A stretch of DNA of 64,000 nucleotides from Cognatilysobacter claricitrinus (lineage in GTDB: Bacteria; Pseudomonadota; Gammaproteobacteria; Xanthomonadales; Xanthomonadaceae): contig NZ_BAAFZV010000001.1 of NCBI RefSeq assembly GCF_045866565.1, positions 124,001 through 188,000 of the forward strand. The letters run 5' to 3'. A program made the translations under genes and the position numbers. Below the pieces are notes generated by a model. That model had not been told where the DNA came from and searched no databases. It saw only the letters and a program-made list of their open reading frames with translations. Shown one piece after another: positions 7,688 through 15,359 of the stretch (the stretch's first letter is position 1; every line of letters begins with the position of its first letter).

Positions 7688-9736
7688 TCACGCCGTTCCG
7701 AGCAGCGGCTGCTGGGGCGACGCGGCATCGCCGTCCGCCGTCGCGCCGAAGAACGCGCGAACGTGCTCGATGTTGCGCGTCTTGGGAAACGGCGGAAGCG
7801 AATTGAAGAACGTGGTGCCGTACTGGCGATTCACCAGGCGCGGATCGCAGAGCACCAGCACGCCGCGGTCGGTCTCGGTGCGGATCAGCCGGCCGACGCC
7901 CTGCTTCAGCGCGATCACCGCCTGCGGCAGCTGTTCGTCGCGGAACGGCACGCCGCCGTTGCGACGGATGGCGTCGAGTCGCGCCTCGAACACCGGATCG
8001 TCCGGCGCGGCGAACGGCAGTTTGTCAATCACCACGACGCTCAATGCATCGCCGGCGACGTCGACGCCCTCGCGAAAACTCGCGGCGCCCAGTAGCACGC
8101 CGTTGCCGGATGCACGGAACCGTTCGAGCAGTACCGAGCGCGGCGCCTCGCCCTGCACGAACAGCGGCCACGGCCCATCAAGCAGCAGTTGGGCGGCCTC
8201 ACGCAGTGCGCGATGCGATGCGAACAGCACGAACGCGCGTCCGCCCGACGCTTCAAGCACCGGGCGCACGGCGTCGACCACCGCGGTCGTGTAATCGCGC
8301 GCCGACGGTTCGGGCAGATTCTTCGGCACGTAGCACAACGCCTGCTCGTTCCAGTCGAACGGGCTGGGCGCGAGCATGGTCTGCGGCTGCCAGAGTCCCA
8401 ACTTGATCGAGAAATGCTCGAAACGCCCGCCGACCGCGAGCGTCGCCGAGGTGAACACCCACGCGGCCTGCGTGCGCGCGCGATGCTGCGCGAGCGGCCC
8501 GGCGACATCGAGGGGCGTGCGGCTCAGGCGGAAGCCGCGTGCGGTGAGTTCGTACCAGAGCACGCTGCCGTCGTCGCGTTTTTTCGGCACTGCGTCGTCG
8601 CCTGCGCCCGTGTCGTCCTCGGTCTCGTGGACGTCGACCGCGTCGTGATCCGCCTCGTTGCGCCAGCGCGACAACCGATCACGGAACTCGTTCGCGCGTG
8701 CGAGGCAACTGTCGAAACCCGGTGACGTCGACGCCAGCGGACGCAGCGTGTCCTGCAGCACCGCCAGCGCGTCATCCAGCGCGTCGAATGCGGCCTCGAC
8801 CGCAGGCGCTTCCTGCGCACGCCGGCGCGTACCGCGCACGGGCAACTCGTCCATCGCGCTGCGCAGCTGGCGCACGCGGAACTCGAGGTCGTTCGCCGGG
8901 CCCTGCACCGCCGCGAGTGCGCCAGTCACCTGCCGGCATTCCAGCAGCGCATCGCGCGAGAGTTCGACCAGGGGGCGCGCACTCAGCGATTCGCCGAAGA
9001 ACTGCGCGGCGAGTTCGGGCAGCTGGTGCGCCTCGTCGATCACGAACGCTTCCGCGCCCGGGAGGATTTCGCCGAAGCCTTCCTGCTTGAGCGCGAGGTC
9101 GGCCAGCAGCAGATGGTGGTTGACGACGACCACGTCGGCCGCCTGCGCGCGCTGGCGCGCGGAGACGACGAAGCAGTCGGAATAGAACGGGCATTCGGTG
9201 CCGAGGCAGTTCTCCGCCGTGCTCGTCACCAGCGCGTGCAGCGGCGAGTCTTCCGGCAGGTCCTCGAGCTCGGCGAGGTCGCCCATGCGCGTGCGCCCGG
9301 ACCACGCGACGATGCGCTGGAACTGCGCGACCTGTTCGCGACTGCTGAAGCGCGGCTCGCCCTGCGCCTGCCGCATGCGGTAGTGGCAGAGGTAGTTCGA
9401 ACGCCCCTTCAGCAGCGCGCTGGTGTGGCCGACGCGGAGCGCGTTGCGCACGCGCGGCAGGTCGCGGTGGTAGAGCTGGTCCTGCAGCGCGCGGGTGCCG
9501 GTCGAGATGATCGTCTTGCGGCCGGACAGCAGCGCCGGCACGAGATACGCGAACGTCTTGCCGGTGCCGGTGCCGGCTTCCGCCAGCAGCGTGCCGCGCG
9601 CGTCGAACGCGTCGGCGATCGCCGCGGACAGATCCTGCTGCGCGGGGCGGGAACGGAAGCTTGCGATCTCGGATGCGAGCGGCCCGCCGTCGGCGAGCGC
9701 CGCGCGGCTCGCATCGGCCAGGCGGGACGACGTCAT
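7688..9736 (-). CDS. yoaA: ATP-dependent DNA helicase YoaA (DinG/XPD family)
   Basis: Superfamily 2 iron-sulfur helicase, 5'-to-3' polarity in the family, acting in repair. The 682 residues show Walker A EAGTGTGKT (53-61), four cysteines C117, C177, C182 and C188 for a 4Fe-4S cluster, the DEAH box at 234-237 in VIDEAHQLPELA, and a C-terminal motif VI QGVGRLIRTETDRG. The ATG at 9736 is chosen: it lies one base past the stop of the upstream lipoprotein gene and starts the helicase homology; a longer frame to 10039 merely runs antiframe through that gene. The short motif VI and PPFPKTRN end favour YoaA over DinG. Confidence 0.92.
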   Translation of the reverse strand: MTSSRLADASRAALADGGPLASEIASFRSRPAQQDLSAAIADAFDARGTLLAEAGTGTGKTFAYLVPALLSGRKTIISTGTRALQDQLYHRDLPRVRNALRVGHTSALLKGRSNYLCHYRMRQAQGEPRFSSREQVAQFQRIVAWSGRTRMGDLAELEDLPEDSPLHALVTSTAENCLGTECPFYSDCFVVSARQRAQAADVVVVNHHLLLADLALKQEGFGEILPGAEAFVIDEAHQLPELAAQFFGESLSARPLVELSRDALLECRQVTGALAAVQGPANDLEFRVRQLRSAMDELPVRGTRRRAQEAPAVEAAFDALDDALAVLQDTLRPLASTSPGFDSCLARANEFRDRLSRWRNEADHDAVDVHETEDDTGAGDDAVPKKRDDGSVLWYELTARGFRLSRTPLDVAGPLAQHRARTQAAWVFTSATLAVGGRFEHFSIKLGLWQPQTMLAPSPFDWNEQALCYVPKNLPEPSARDYTTAVVDAVRPVLEASGGRAFVLFASHRALREAAQLLLDGPWPLFVQGEAPRSVLLERFRASGNGVLLGAASFREGVDVAGDALSVVVIDKLPFAAPDDPVFEARLDAIRRNGGVPFRDEQLPQAVIALKQGVGRLIRTETDRGVLVLCDPRLVNRQYGTTFFNSLPPFPKTRNIEHVRAFFGATADGDAASPQQPLLGTA

Positions 9737-9737
9737 G

Positions 9738-10259
9738 TCAGTAGCGCGGCGGCGGCTTGACCGTGCACGCGTCGCGTTGCTTGGCCAACGCCACCACGCG
9801 GGCACCGGCGCCTGCATCGCCCGACGCCTCGCGCAGCCCTTCGACCTGCACCAGCATTTCGAGCGTGCGACGACACAGCGGGCCCACCGTCGGCCCCGCT
9901 GCACGTGCGCGCTGCGCGAAATCGAACGCGGCGTCGACGTGCCGTTCGAGCAGCGCGAGCTCTGCGCGCTCCTGCAGCAGTGCGGGGTCCTGAGGACGCT
10001 CGGCCAACGCGCGATCGAGCACGGCTGCGGCATCGGCAATGCGGCCCGCCTGCTCGTCGCGCCGTGCCTGCTCGCGCAGGTCCGCTACCAGCGGATCCTG
10101 CAGCGGCTGAACTTCGACCTCGGTCGCTACGGTCGCGCCCGCGGCACGCACACCGGCGACGATCGCGGCCGCGTTGTACGACGGCGCAGGCGGTGCCGGC
10201 GGCGGTGCGCTCGCGCAACCGGCAAGCGTCACCAGCAACGCGGCGGAAAGACGCCTCAT
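9738..10259 (-). CDS. Small TPR-like lipoprotein co-transcribed with mrcB (LpoP-like candidate)
   Basis: Predicted lipoprotein of 173 residues. A signal peptide ends in the lipobox LAGC with C15 as the lipidated residue; a Pro/Ala-rich linker follows, then helical repeats resembling TPRs (DEQAGRIADAAAVLDRALAE, then LERHVDAAFDFAQRARAAG). The start overlaps the mrcB stop as ATGA, so translation is coupled to PBP1B. P. aeruginosa encodes LpoP, a TPR lipoprotein that activates PBP1B, next to its PBP1B gene. The position, size and layout suggest the same job here, but sequence identity cannot be checked by eye. Two cysteines near the end (C129 or so and C166 or so) are unexplained. Confidence 0.75.
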   Translation of the reverse strand: MRRLSAALLVTLAGCASAPPPAPPAPSYNAAAIVAGVRAAGATVATEVEVQPLQDPLVADLREQARRDEQAGRIADAAAVLDRALAERPQDPALLQERAELALLERHVDAAFDFAQRARAAGPTVGPLCRRTLEMLVQVEGLREASGDAGAGARVVALAKQRDACTVKPPPRY

Positions 10260-12724
10260 CGGTTACCGCCCGCAGGTTCCGGCGGCGGCGCGGTGTCGGC
10301 TGGCGGCGGAACGCGCTTGGCGGGGTCAGGGTCGGCGCCGTGGTCGCGGCCGAACAGCGAATTCCAGAAGCCGCCACCGCTGTCCTGCTGCTGCGCGTCG
10401 GCGCCGTCTTCGCTGCCATCGGACACCGGATTCGGCGAACCGTAGGCGCAGGCGGTGCGGCCCGGTGCGTAACCCGGAACGAACGGGAAACGATCGGACC
10501 CCGGGCAGCCCGGATCGGTCGTGTTGTTGCCGGCCACCCACTGCCAGTCGAGCCCGTCGTCCGGCACCTTCAGCGCCGCGGACGGCAGGTGCGCGAACAG
10601 CGCCGACCACACGCGCATCGCGCCGGTCGCGCCGTACAGGCCCGTCGTCTTGTTCTGGTCGTTGCCGACCCAAATGACCGCGAGATGGTCACCGGTGAAG
10701 CCGGCGAACCAACTGTCGCGGCCATCGTTCGAGGTACCGGTCTTGCCGGCCGGCGACAACCCGCCGCGACCGTCCGCGATCAACTGGTGCGCCGTGCCGC
10801 GATTGACGACCTGCTGCATCGCATAGGTCACCAGGCGCGCCGCCACAGCGTCGCCCGGTTGCGCGGGTGCGGACGGTTTGTCGTAGCGATTCAGAGCGCG
10901 ACCGTTGGCGTCGAGCACGCCGCGCACCGCGCGCAGCGGTTGGATCTGTCCGCCCGACGCGAGGAACTGGTAGAGCTGCGCCATCGCGTACGGGCTTTCA
11001 TCGACCGCGCCGAGGATCAGCGACGGGTTGACGTTGCCCTCGATCTCGATGCCCGCCAGCGTACGGATCAGGTCGGCGAGGCGCTGCGGCGTGACCTGCA
11101 TGCCGACGCGCACCGTCGCCTGGTTCATCGACAGTGCGAGCGCATCGATGACGCGCACCGTGCCATGACTGCGGCCGTCCGAATTACCCGGCGACCACGG
11201 CTTGCTGCCCTGGATCTTCACCGTGATCGGCGAGTCCTCGACATAGCTCGCGAGCGACCAGCGATTGGGCTCGGCCAGCGCGAGCAGATAGACGAACGGC
11301 TTCAGCAGCGATCCGACGGGACGCTGCGCCTCGACCGCACGGTTGAAGCCATGCTCGGTGAATTCGCGCGCACCGACCGCCGCGACGATCTCGCCCGTGT
11401 GCACGTTGGTGACGACGACGCCAGCTTCGAGCGGCGGACGCTTCGGCGATTCCAGCTGGCGCAGCGTCTTGGTCACCGCGCCTTCGGCATAGGCCTGCGC
11501 GGACGGCGACATCGCCGTCATCACGCTCAAGCCTGCGCCGACAAGGCCTTCGGACGGGAAGTCGCGCGCGAGCTGGCGGCGCACCAGGTCGACGTAGGCC
11601 GGGAAGCGGTTGGGCGCAAGACTCGTCGGATTCGGCGTCACGCCCAGCGGCGCCTTTTGCGCGCGGTCGTGCTCGGCCTGGTCGATCAGGCCCGTCTCCA
11701 GCATCTTGTCGAGCACGAAGTTGCGGCGTTCGAGTGCGCGGTCGCCGTGCACGCGCGGGTCGTAGTACGACGGGCCACGCACGATTCCGATCAACAGCGC
11801 GATCTGCTCGGTGTTGAGATCGTTGAGATCGCGACCGAACCAGAACTCGGCGCCGGCGGCGACGCCGCGGATCGCCTGCGAGCCGTGCTGGCCGAGATAG
11901 ACCTGGTTGAAGTAGGCCTCGAGGATGACGCTCTTGTCGTAGCGCGCGTCGATCAGCAGCGCGTAGATGATTTCCTTGAACTTGCGGGTGAACGTCTGTT
12001 CCTGGCCGATGCCGAGCAGGCCGGAACGCGCGAGCTGCTGCGTCAGGGTGCTGGCGCCCTGGCGCTTCTCGCCGCTGCGCAGGTTGACCAGCACCGCGCG
12101 CGCCAGACCCGAGAAGTCGATGCCGATGTGGTGGTTGAAGTCGCGGTCTTCCACCGCCTGCAGGCCCGTGACGAGCAGGTCCGGCACTTCATTGATGCGG
12201 ACGAGGCGGCGTTCTTCCTGCTTCTGGCCGTACAGGGTCGCGATGCGCGCGGGATCGAGGCGATGCGCGCGCAGGCTGCGATGCGATACCGCGTCGCGCA
12301 CGCTCATCACGCGACCGCCCGACAGGATCACTTCCACCCGGCGCGCCGGGACTGCGCCGTCGACATCCGCGAACCCGCGCGACGCGATCGTCCAGCGCCC
12401 GCCCTGCTGCGCGTACGTGCCTTCGCGCGCGCCGTCGCCCGCGTGGTACGCGGCCGCGTCGAGTTCGGTCTTCAGCGTCGCGGCATCCATCACGACGCCC
12501 GGCGCCACCTCCAGCGGTCGTGCATAGACGCGCGTCGGCAGCTGCCAGCGCAACTGCCCGAAGCGCTGTCCCACCTCGTGGTTCAGGTAGGTGACATAGG
12601 GAATCAGGAAGCCCAGCGCGAGCCCGACCAGCACCAGCGCGATGGTGAGCAGGCGGCGGCGCCAACCGGGCCGGCCGCCTGCGTCGGCGGTGTCGTCGTC
12701 TTCGTCGTAATCGATTCGGGCCAC
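10256..12724 (-). CDS. mrcB: Penicillin-binding protein 1B (bifunctional peptidoglycan synthase)
   Basis: Inner-membrane class A PBP that polymerises and cross-links peptidoglycan. The 822 residues show an acidic cytoplasmic tail, a membrane helix (about 25-46), a UB2H-like region, a GT51 domain with the catalytic E192 in VEDRDFNHHIGID and QGASTLTQQLARS, and a transpeptidase domain with S472 in GSLLKPF, SMN at 532-534 and KTG at 661-663. The Pro-rich C-terminus is typical of the family. It is the first gene of the operon mrcB - lipoprotein - yoaA - tsaB and is divergent from the glycosyltransferases. Confidence 0.96.
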   Translation of the reverse strand: MARIDYDEDDDTADAGGRPGWRRRLLTIALVLVGLALGFLIPYVTYLNHEVGQRFGQLRWQLPTRVYARPLEVAPGVVMDAATLKTELDAAAYHAGDGAREGTYAQQGGRWTIASRGFADVDGAVPARRVEVILSGGRVMSVRDAVSHRSLRAHRLDPARIATLYGQKQEERRLVRINEVPDLLVTGLQAVEDRDFNHHIGIDFSGLARAVLVNLRSGEKRQGASTLTQQLARSGLLGIGQEQTFTRKFKEIIYALLIDARYDKSVILEAYFNQVYLGQHGSQAIRGVAAGAEFWFGRDLNDLNTEQIALLIGIVRGPSYYDPRVHGDRALERRNFVLDKMLETGLIDQAEHDRAQKAPLGVTPNPTSLAPNRFPAYVDLVRRQLARDFPSEGLVGAGLSVMTAMSPSAQAYAEGAVTKTLRQLESPKRPPLEAGVVVTNVHTGEIVAAVGAREFTEHGFNRAVEAQRPVGSLLKPFVYLLALAEPNRWSLASYVEDSPITVKIQGSKPWSPGNSDGRSHGTVRVIDALALSMNQATVRVGMQVTPQRLADLIRTLAGIEIEGNVNPSLILGAVDESPYAMAQLYQFLASGGQIQPLRAVRGVLDANGRALNRYDKPSAPAQPGDAVAARLVTYAMQQVVNRGTAHQLIADGRGGLSPAGKTGTSNDGRDSWFAGFTGDHLAVIWVGNDQNKTTGLYGATGAMRVWSALFAHLPSAALKVPDDGLDWQWVAGNNTTDPGCPGSDRFPFVPGYAPGRTACAYGSPNPVSDGSEDGADAQQQDSGGGFWNSLFGRDHGADPDPAKRVPPPADTAPPPEPAGGNR

Positions 12725-12798
12725 GGAATGCGAGAATGAAGGGCCGGAAGCCCGCTTGCCGCGAGTCTAGCGCAGGCGCCCCGAGCCACCCTTGGCCC

Positions 12799-14088
12799 AT
12801 GACGATGCCCGAGTCGCCCCACCCTCAACGTTCAGCTGCCGCGCTGCTCGCACTTTTCTACGCGCGACGCGGCGTCGGGCTTGCGCTGCGGGGTGCGCGG
12901 CGCCTGGTATCGGGGGGCTTGGTCTATCGACCCAATGGCAAGGGACCGTCGAGAGAGGAAGCTCGATCCCGCGGCACGACGGCCGACACGTCGGTACTCA
13001 TCGTCGATCAGCATTTGCCTCGGCCAGATGTCGACTCCGGCTCGGTGCGGATGAGCGCAATCGCGAAGATTTTTCAGGGTCTGGGATTCGGCGTCTCCAT
13101 CATCGCGGATGATCTGAGCCCGGGGCCAGGGAGCGACAATTACGCGACGCCAAGTTTTGGCACGATGTTGGACGTCGTCCGCTGGCTGCGTGCCCGTCGA
13201 AACGAAATCCGCTTGGTCATCCTGTCACGCCATACAACGGCCAGTCATTGGACACCGTTAATCCGCGAACTGCTGCCAGAAGCGCGCATCGTTTTCGATA
13301 CGGTGGATCTGCACTACTTGCGCGAGTCCAGGCACGCGTCGCGCGTCGGCTCAACGATGCTCGAGCTTCTCGCGCGAATAACTCGGTCTCGTGAATTGGA
13401 TGCTGTGCGCGCGACCGACTGCACTTGGGTGGTGAGTCCGGTCGAGAAGACACTCCTCGAGCGCGAGTGCCCGGAGTCGCGCGTTCAACTCGTGTCCAAC
13501 ATCGTCGACGTTCTGCCGAATCGGCCAGGTTTCACTGATCGTGCAGGATACTTATTTGTCGGTAACTTTTCGCATGAACCGAATGTTGATGCCATCGAAT
13601 GGCTTGCTAGCTGGTGGCCCATAGTTCGAGCGGAGCGCCGGTCAGTGCATCTGAAGGTAATCGGCGGGGGCATGCCTCGACCTTTGAAGCACAAACTGGA
13701 ACGGGTCGACGGCATCGAAGTCCTTGGGCATGTAAAGGATCTTGAGTCTTTTCTGCGTTCGTCGCGCGTGATGCTTGCGCCCCTGAGGTACGGCGCGGGA
13801 GTAAAGGGCAAAATCAACGCTGCGTTTGCGGCCGGCCTGCCGGTGGTCGGGACGCCGTGTGCCATGGAGGGCATGATCGACACAGCTGCAATGTCGTTGG
13901 GTCTAGGCGATACGCCGGAGTCACTGGCACGCGCGGCAGTGCGCGCGCACGAAGATGAAGCGCTCTGGCAGTCACTAGCTGAAGCTGGCGTTCAACAAGC
14001 CACCCGTGCCTTCTCCACCGCCGTTGCAGTGGGCGCGATCTGCCGTACTTTGGGCGCCATCGGCGTCGATCAGCCGTCTCGCCGATGA
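12799..14088 (+). CDS. Glycosyltransferase (GT4-like, possibly exopolysaccharide or LPS)
   Basis: Predicted GT-B glycosyltransferase of about 429 residues. It has the N-terminal signature VLIVDQHLPRPDVDSGSVRM, seen in polysaccharide glycosyltransferases, the line ARIVFDTVDLHYLRESRHA, and a C-terminal donor-binding domain with GYLFVGNFSHEPNVDAIEWL and APLRYGAGVKGKINAAFAAG, where the E/K-type sugar-nucleotide residues are expected. The ATG at 12799 is preferred because an earlier in-frame ATG (12736) would leave only 11 bases to the divergent mrcB; neither has a strong ribosome site. The next gene overlaps as ATGA. Its base composition is lower in GC than its neighbours, suggesting transfer. 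Acceptor and sugar are unknown. Confidence 0.75.
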   Translation: MTMPESPHPQRSAAALLALFYARRGVGLALRGARRLVSGGLVYRPNGKGPSREEARSRGTTADTSVLIVDQHLPRPDVDSGSVRMSAIAKIFQGLGFGVSIIADDLSPGPGSDNYATPSFGTMLDVVRWLRARRNEIRLVILSRHTTASHWTPLIRELLPEARIVFDTVDLHYLRESRHASRVGSTMLELLARITRSRELDAVRATDCTWVVSPVEKTLLERECPESRVQLVSNIVDVLPNRPGFTDRAGYLFVGNFSHEPNVDAIEWLASWWPIVRAERRSVHLKVIGGGMPRPLKHKLERVDGIEVLGHVKDLESFLRSSRVMLAPLRYGAGVKGKINAAFAAGLPVVGTPCAMEGMIDTAAMSLGLGDTPESLARAAVRAHEDEALWQSLAEAGVQQATRAFSTAVAVGAICRTLGAIGVDQPSRR

Positions 14089-15359
14089 AAGTGCTGCTGA
14101 TCGCCTACGAATTCCCGCCGAGCCCGTCTCCCCAAGCGCTCCGATGGGCCTATCTCAGCCGCGAACTCATCCGCTTAGGCCACGAGGTCCACGTCCTCAC
14201 GCCTGACTTAGGCCCCGTCTCGAGCGGGCCGTCAACGACCATTCTGTCGCCGGAGCTAGTCCTTCACCGAACGTACGCTGGTCCGGTGCGGGGATTGATC
14301 GCGTGGCGTCGAAAGCGTCGTGCGATTCGCACCGAGAGGGAGCGTGATGGCAAGACGGCGATGGAGTCAACGCAAAAGCCAAGGCATCGGCTCGCGCCTC
14401 TCGTGATCAACCGGCTCTACAAGCTGTCGGAACATGTGTTTTTCCCGGATATCCGCTGCGAATGGCGTCCTTTCGCCAAAGCGCGTCTGAGCCGTCTGCT
14501 GCGCGGCGAGGCGTTCGACGTCGTTATCAGTTCGCACGAGCCCGCAACTACACTCGAGCTTGGCCTTCATGCGAAGAAAGGTCGAAGCATTCGGTGGATC
14601 GCGGACCTCGGAGATCCGGTGCTCGCGCCCTACACTCCGCGGCGTTGGACGTCGCGCGCTAACAGCCTGGAGCGTACGACATGCGAGACGGCGGATACGG
14701 TCTCGGTTACCGCGGAGTCTGCTGCTGAATTGCTAATCCAACGACACAAGCTGCGTCGCCGCCCCGTGGTAATGACGCAAGGCTACGAGGCGACTCCAGC
14801 GAGCGCCCCCCCCTTGCGCGGAGCCTACTTGGAGATGGTCTACACGGGTCGCTTCTACAGTTTTCGGCGCGCAGAGGCGCTTTTCGAAGCTGTGGCAGCA
14901 ACCCCGGGAGTTCGGTTGAGCGTGGCCACTGCCAGCATGCCAATGTCCCTGGCGCGTATCGCCGCTCGATGTCCAGACCGGTTCCGTCTGCTTGGACTCA
15001 TTGAGCACGAAGAGGCACTCGTTCTGCAGAAGAACGCTCATGTGCTGGTCAACATCGCTAACGCTTACTCGACCCAGATTCCGGGGAAAATTTACGAGTA
15101 TCTCGGCGCCCAAAGGCCAATACTCCACCTGACACACGGCGCCTCGGACGCGGGCGCGGAGCTCGTTCGTGCGCTGCGGCGCGGCTGGGTCGTGCAAGAC
15201 GACCGTCAGGATATTCAACACGTTCTCCAACAACTCGTAGCGCTCGGTTCGAGCTACCGAAACGACGTTGACTTGTCGCTGTCGACCGTAGAGCAGTACT
15301 CGTGGACGGCAATTGGCGCACGCCTCGACAAGCTGATGCGCGATTACAGCGACAGCTAG
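14085..15359 (+). CDS. Glycosyltransferase (GT4-like)
   Basis: Second glycosyltransferase of the pair, 424 residues. The start MKVLLIAYEFPPSPSPQALR is a GT4-type N-terminus; RIRWIADLGDPV-like text (SIRWIADLGDPVLAPY) and the C-terminal LVNIANAYSTQIPGKIYEYL followed by GAQRPIL mark the donor-binding half. It overlaps the upstream gene by ATGA, so both are translated together. Base composition is again lower in GC than that of the surrounding genes. It ends convergently inside the last bases of relA: both stop codons are read from the same CTAG. Substrate unknown; no polymerase, flippase or sugar-synthesis gene is near. Confidence 0.75.
   Translation: MKVLLIAYEFPPSPSPQALRWAYLSRELIRLGHEVHVLTPDLGPVSSGPSTTILSPELVLHRTYAGPVRGLIAWRRKRRAIRTERERDGKTAMESTQKPRHRLAPLVINRLYKLSEHVFFPDIRCEWRPFAKARLSRLLRGEAFDVVISSHEPATTLELGLHAKKGRSIRWIADLGDPVLAPYTPRRWTSRANSLERTTCETADTVSVTAESAAELLIQRHKLRRRPVVMTQGYEATPASAPPLRGAYLEMVYTGRFYSFRRAEALFEAVAATPGVRLSVATASMPMSLARIAARCPDRFRLLGLIEHEEALVLQKNAHVLVNIANAYSTQIPGKIYEYLGAQRPILHLTHGASDAGAELVRALRRGWVVQDDRQDIQHVLQQLVALGSSYRNDVDLSLSTVEQYSWTAIGARLDKLMRDYSDS

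Noticed and set aside
7688..10039. 783-codon version of the yoaA gene
   Set aside because: The first 101 codons overlap the lipoprotein gene in another frame; the ATG at 9736 follows that gene's stop by one base.
9905..12739. 944-codon plus-strand open frame across mrcB
   Set aside because: It is antisense to mrcB, which has complete GT51 and transpeptidase motifs; the Arg/Asp/His-rich translation is typical of a shadow frame in GC-rich DNA.
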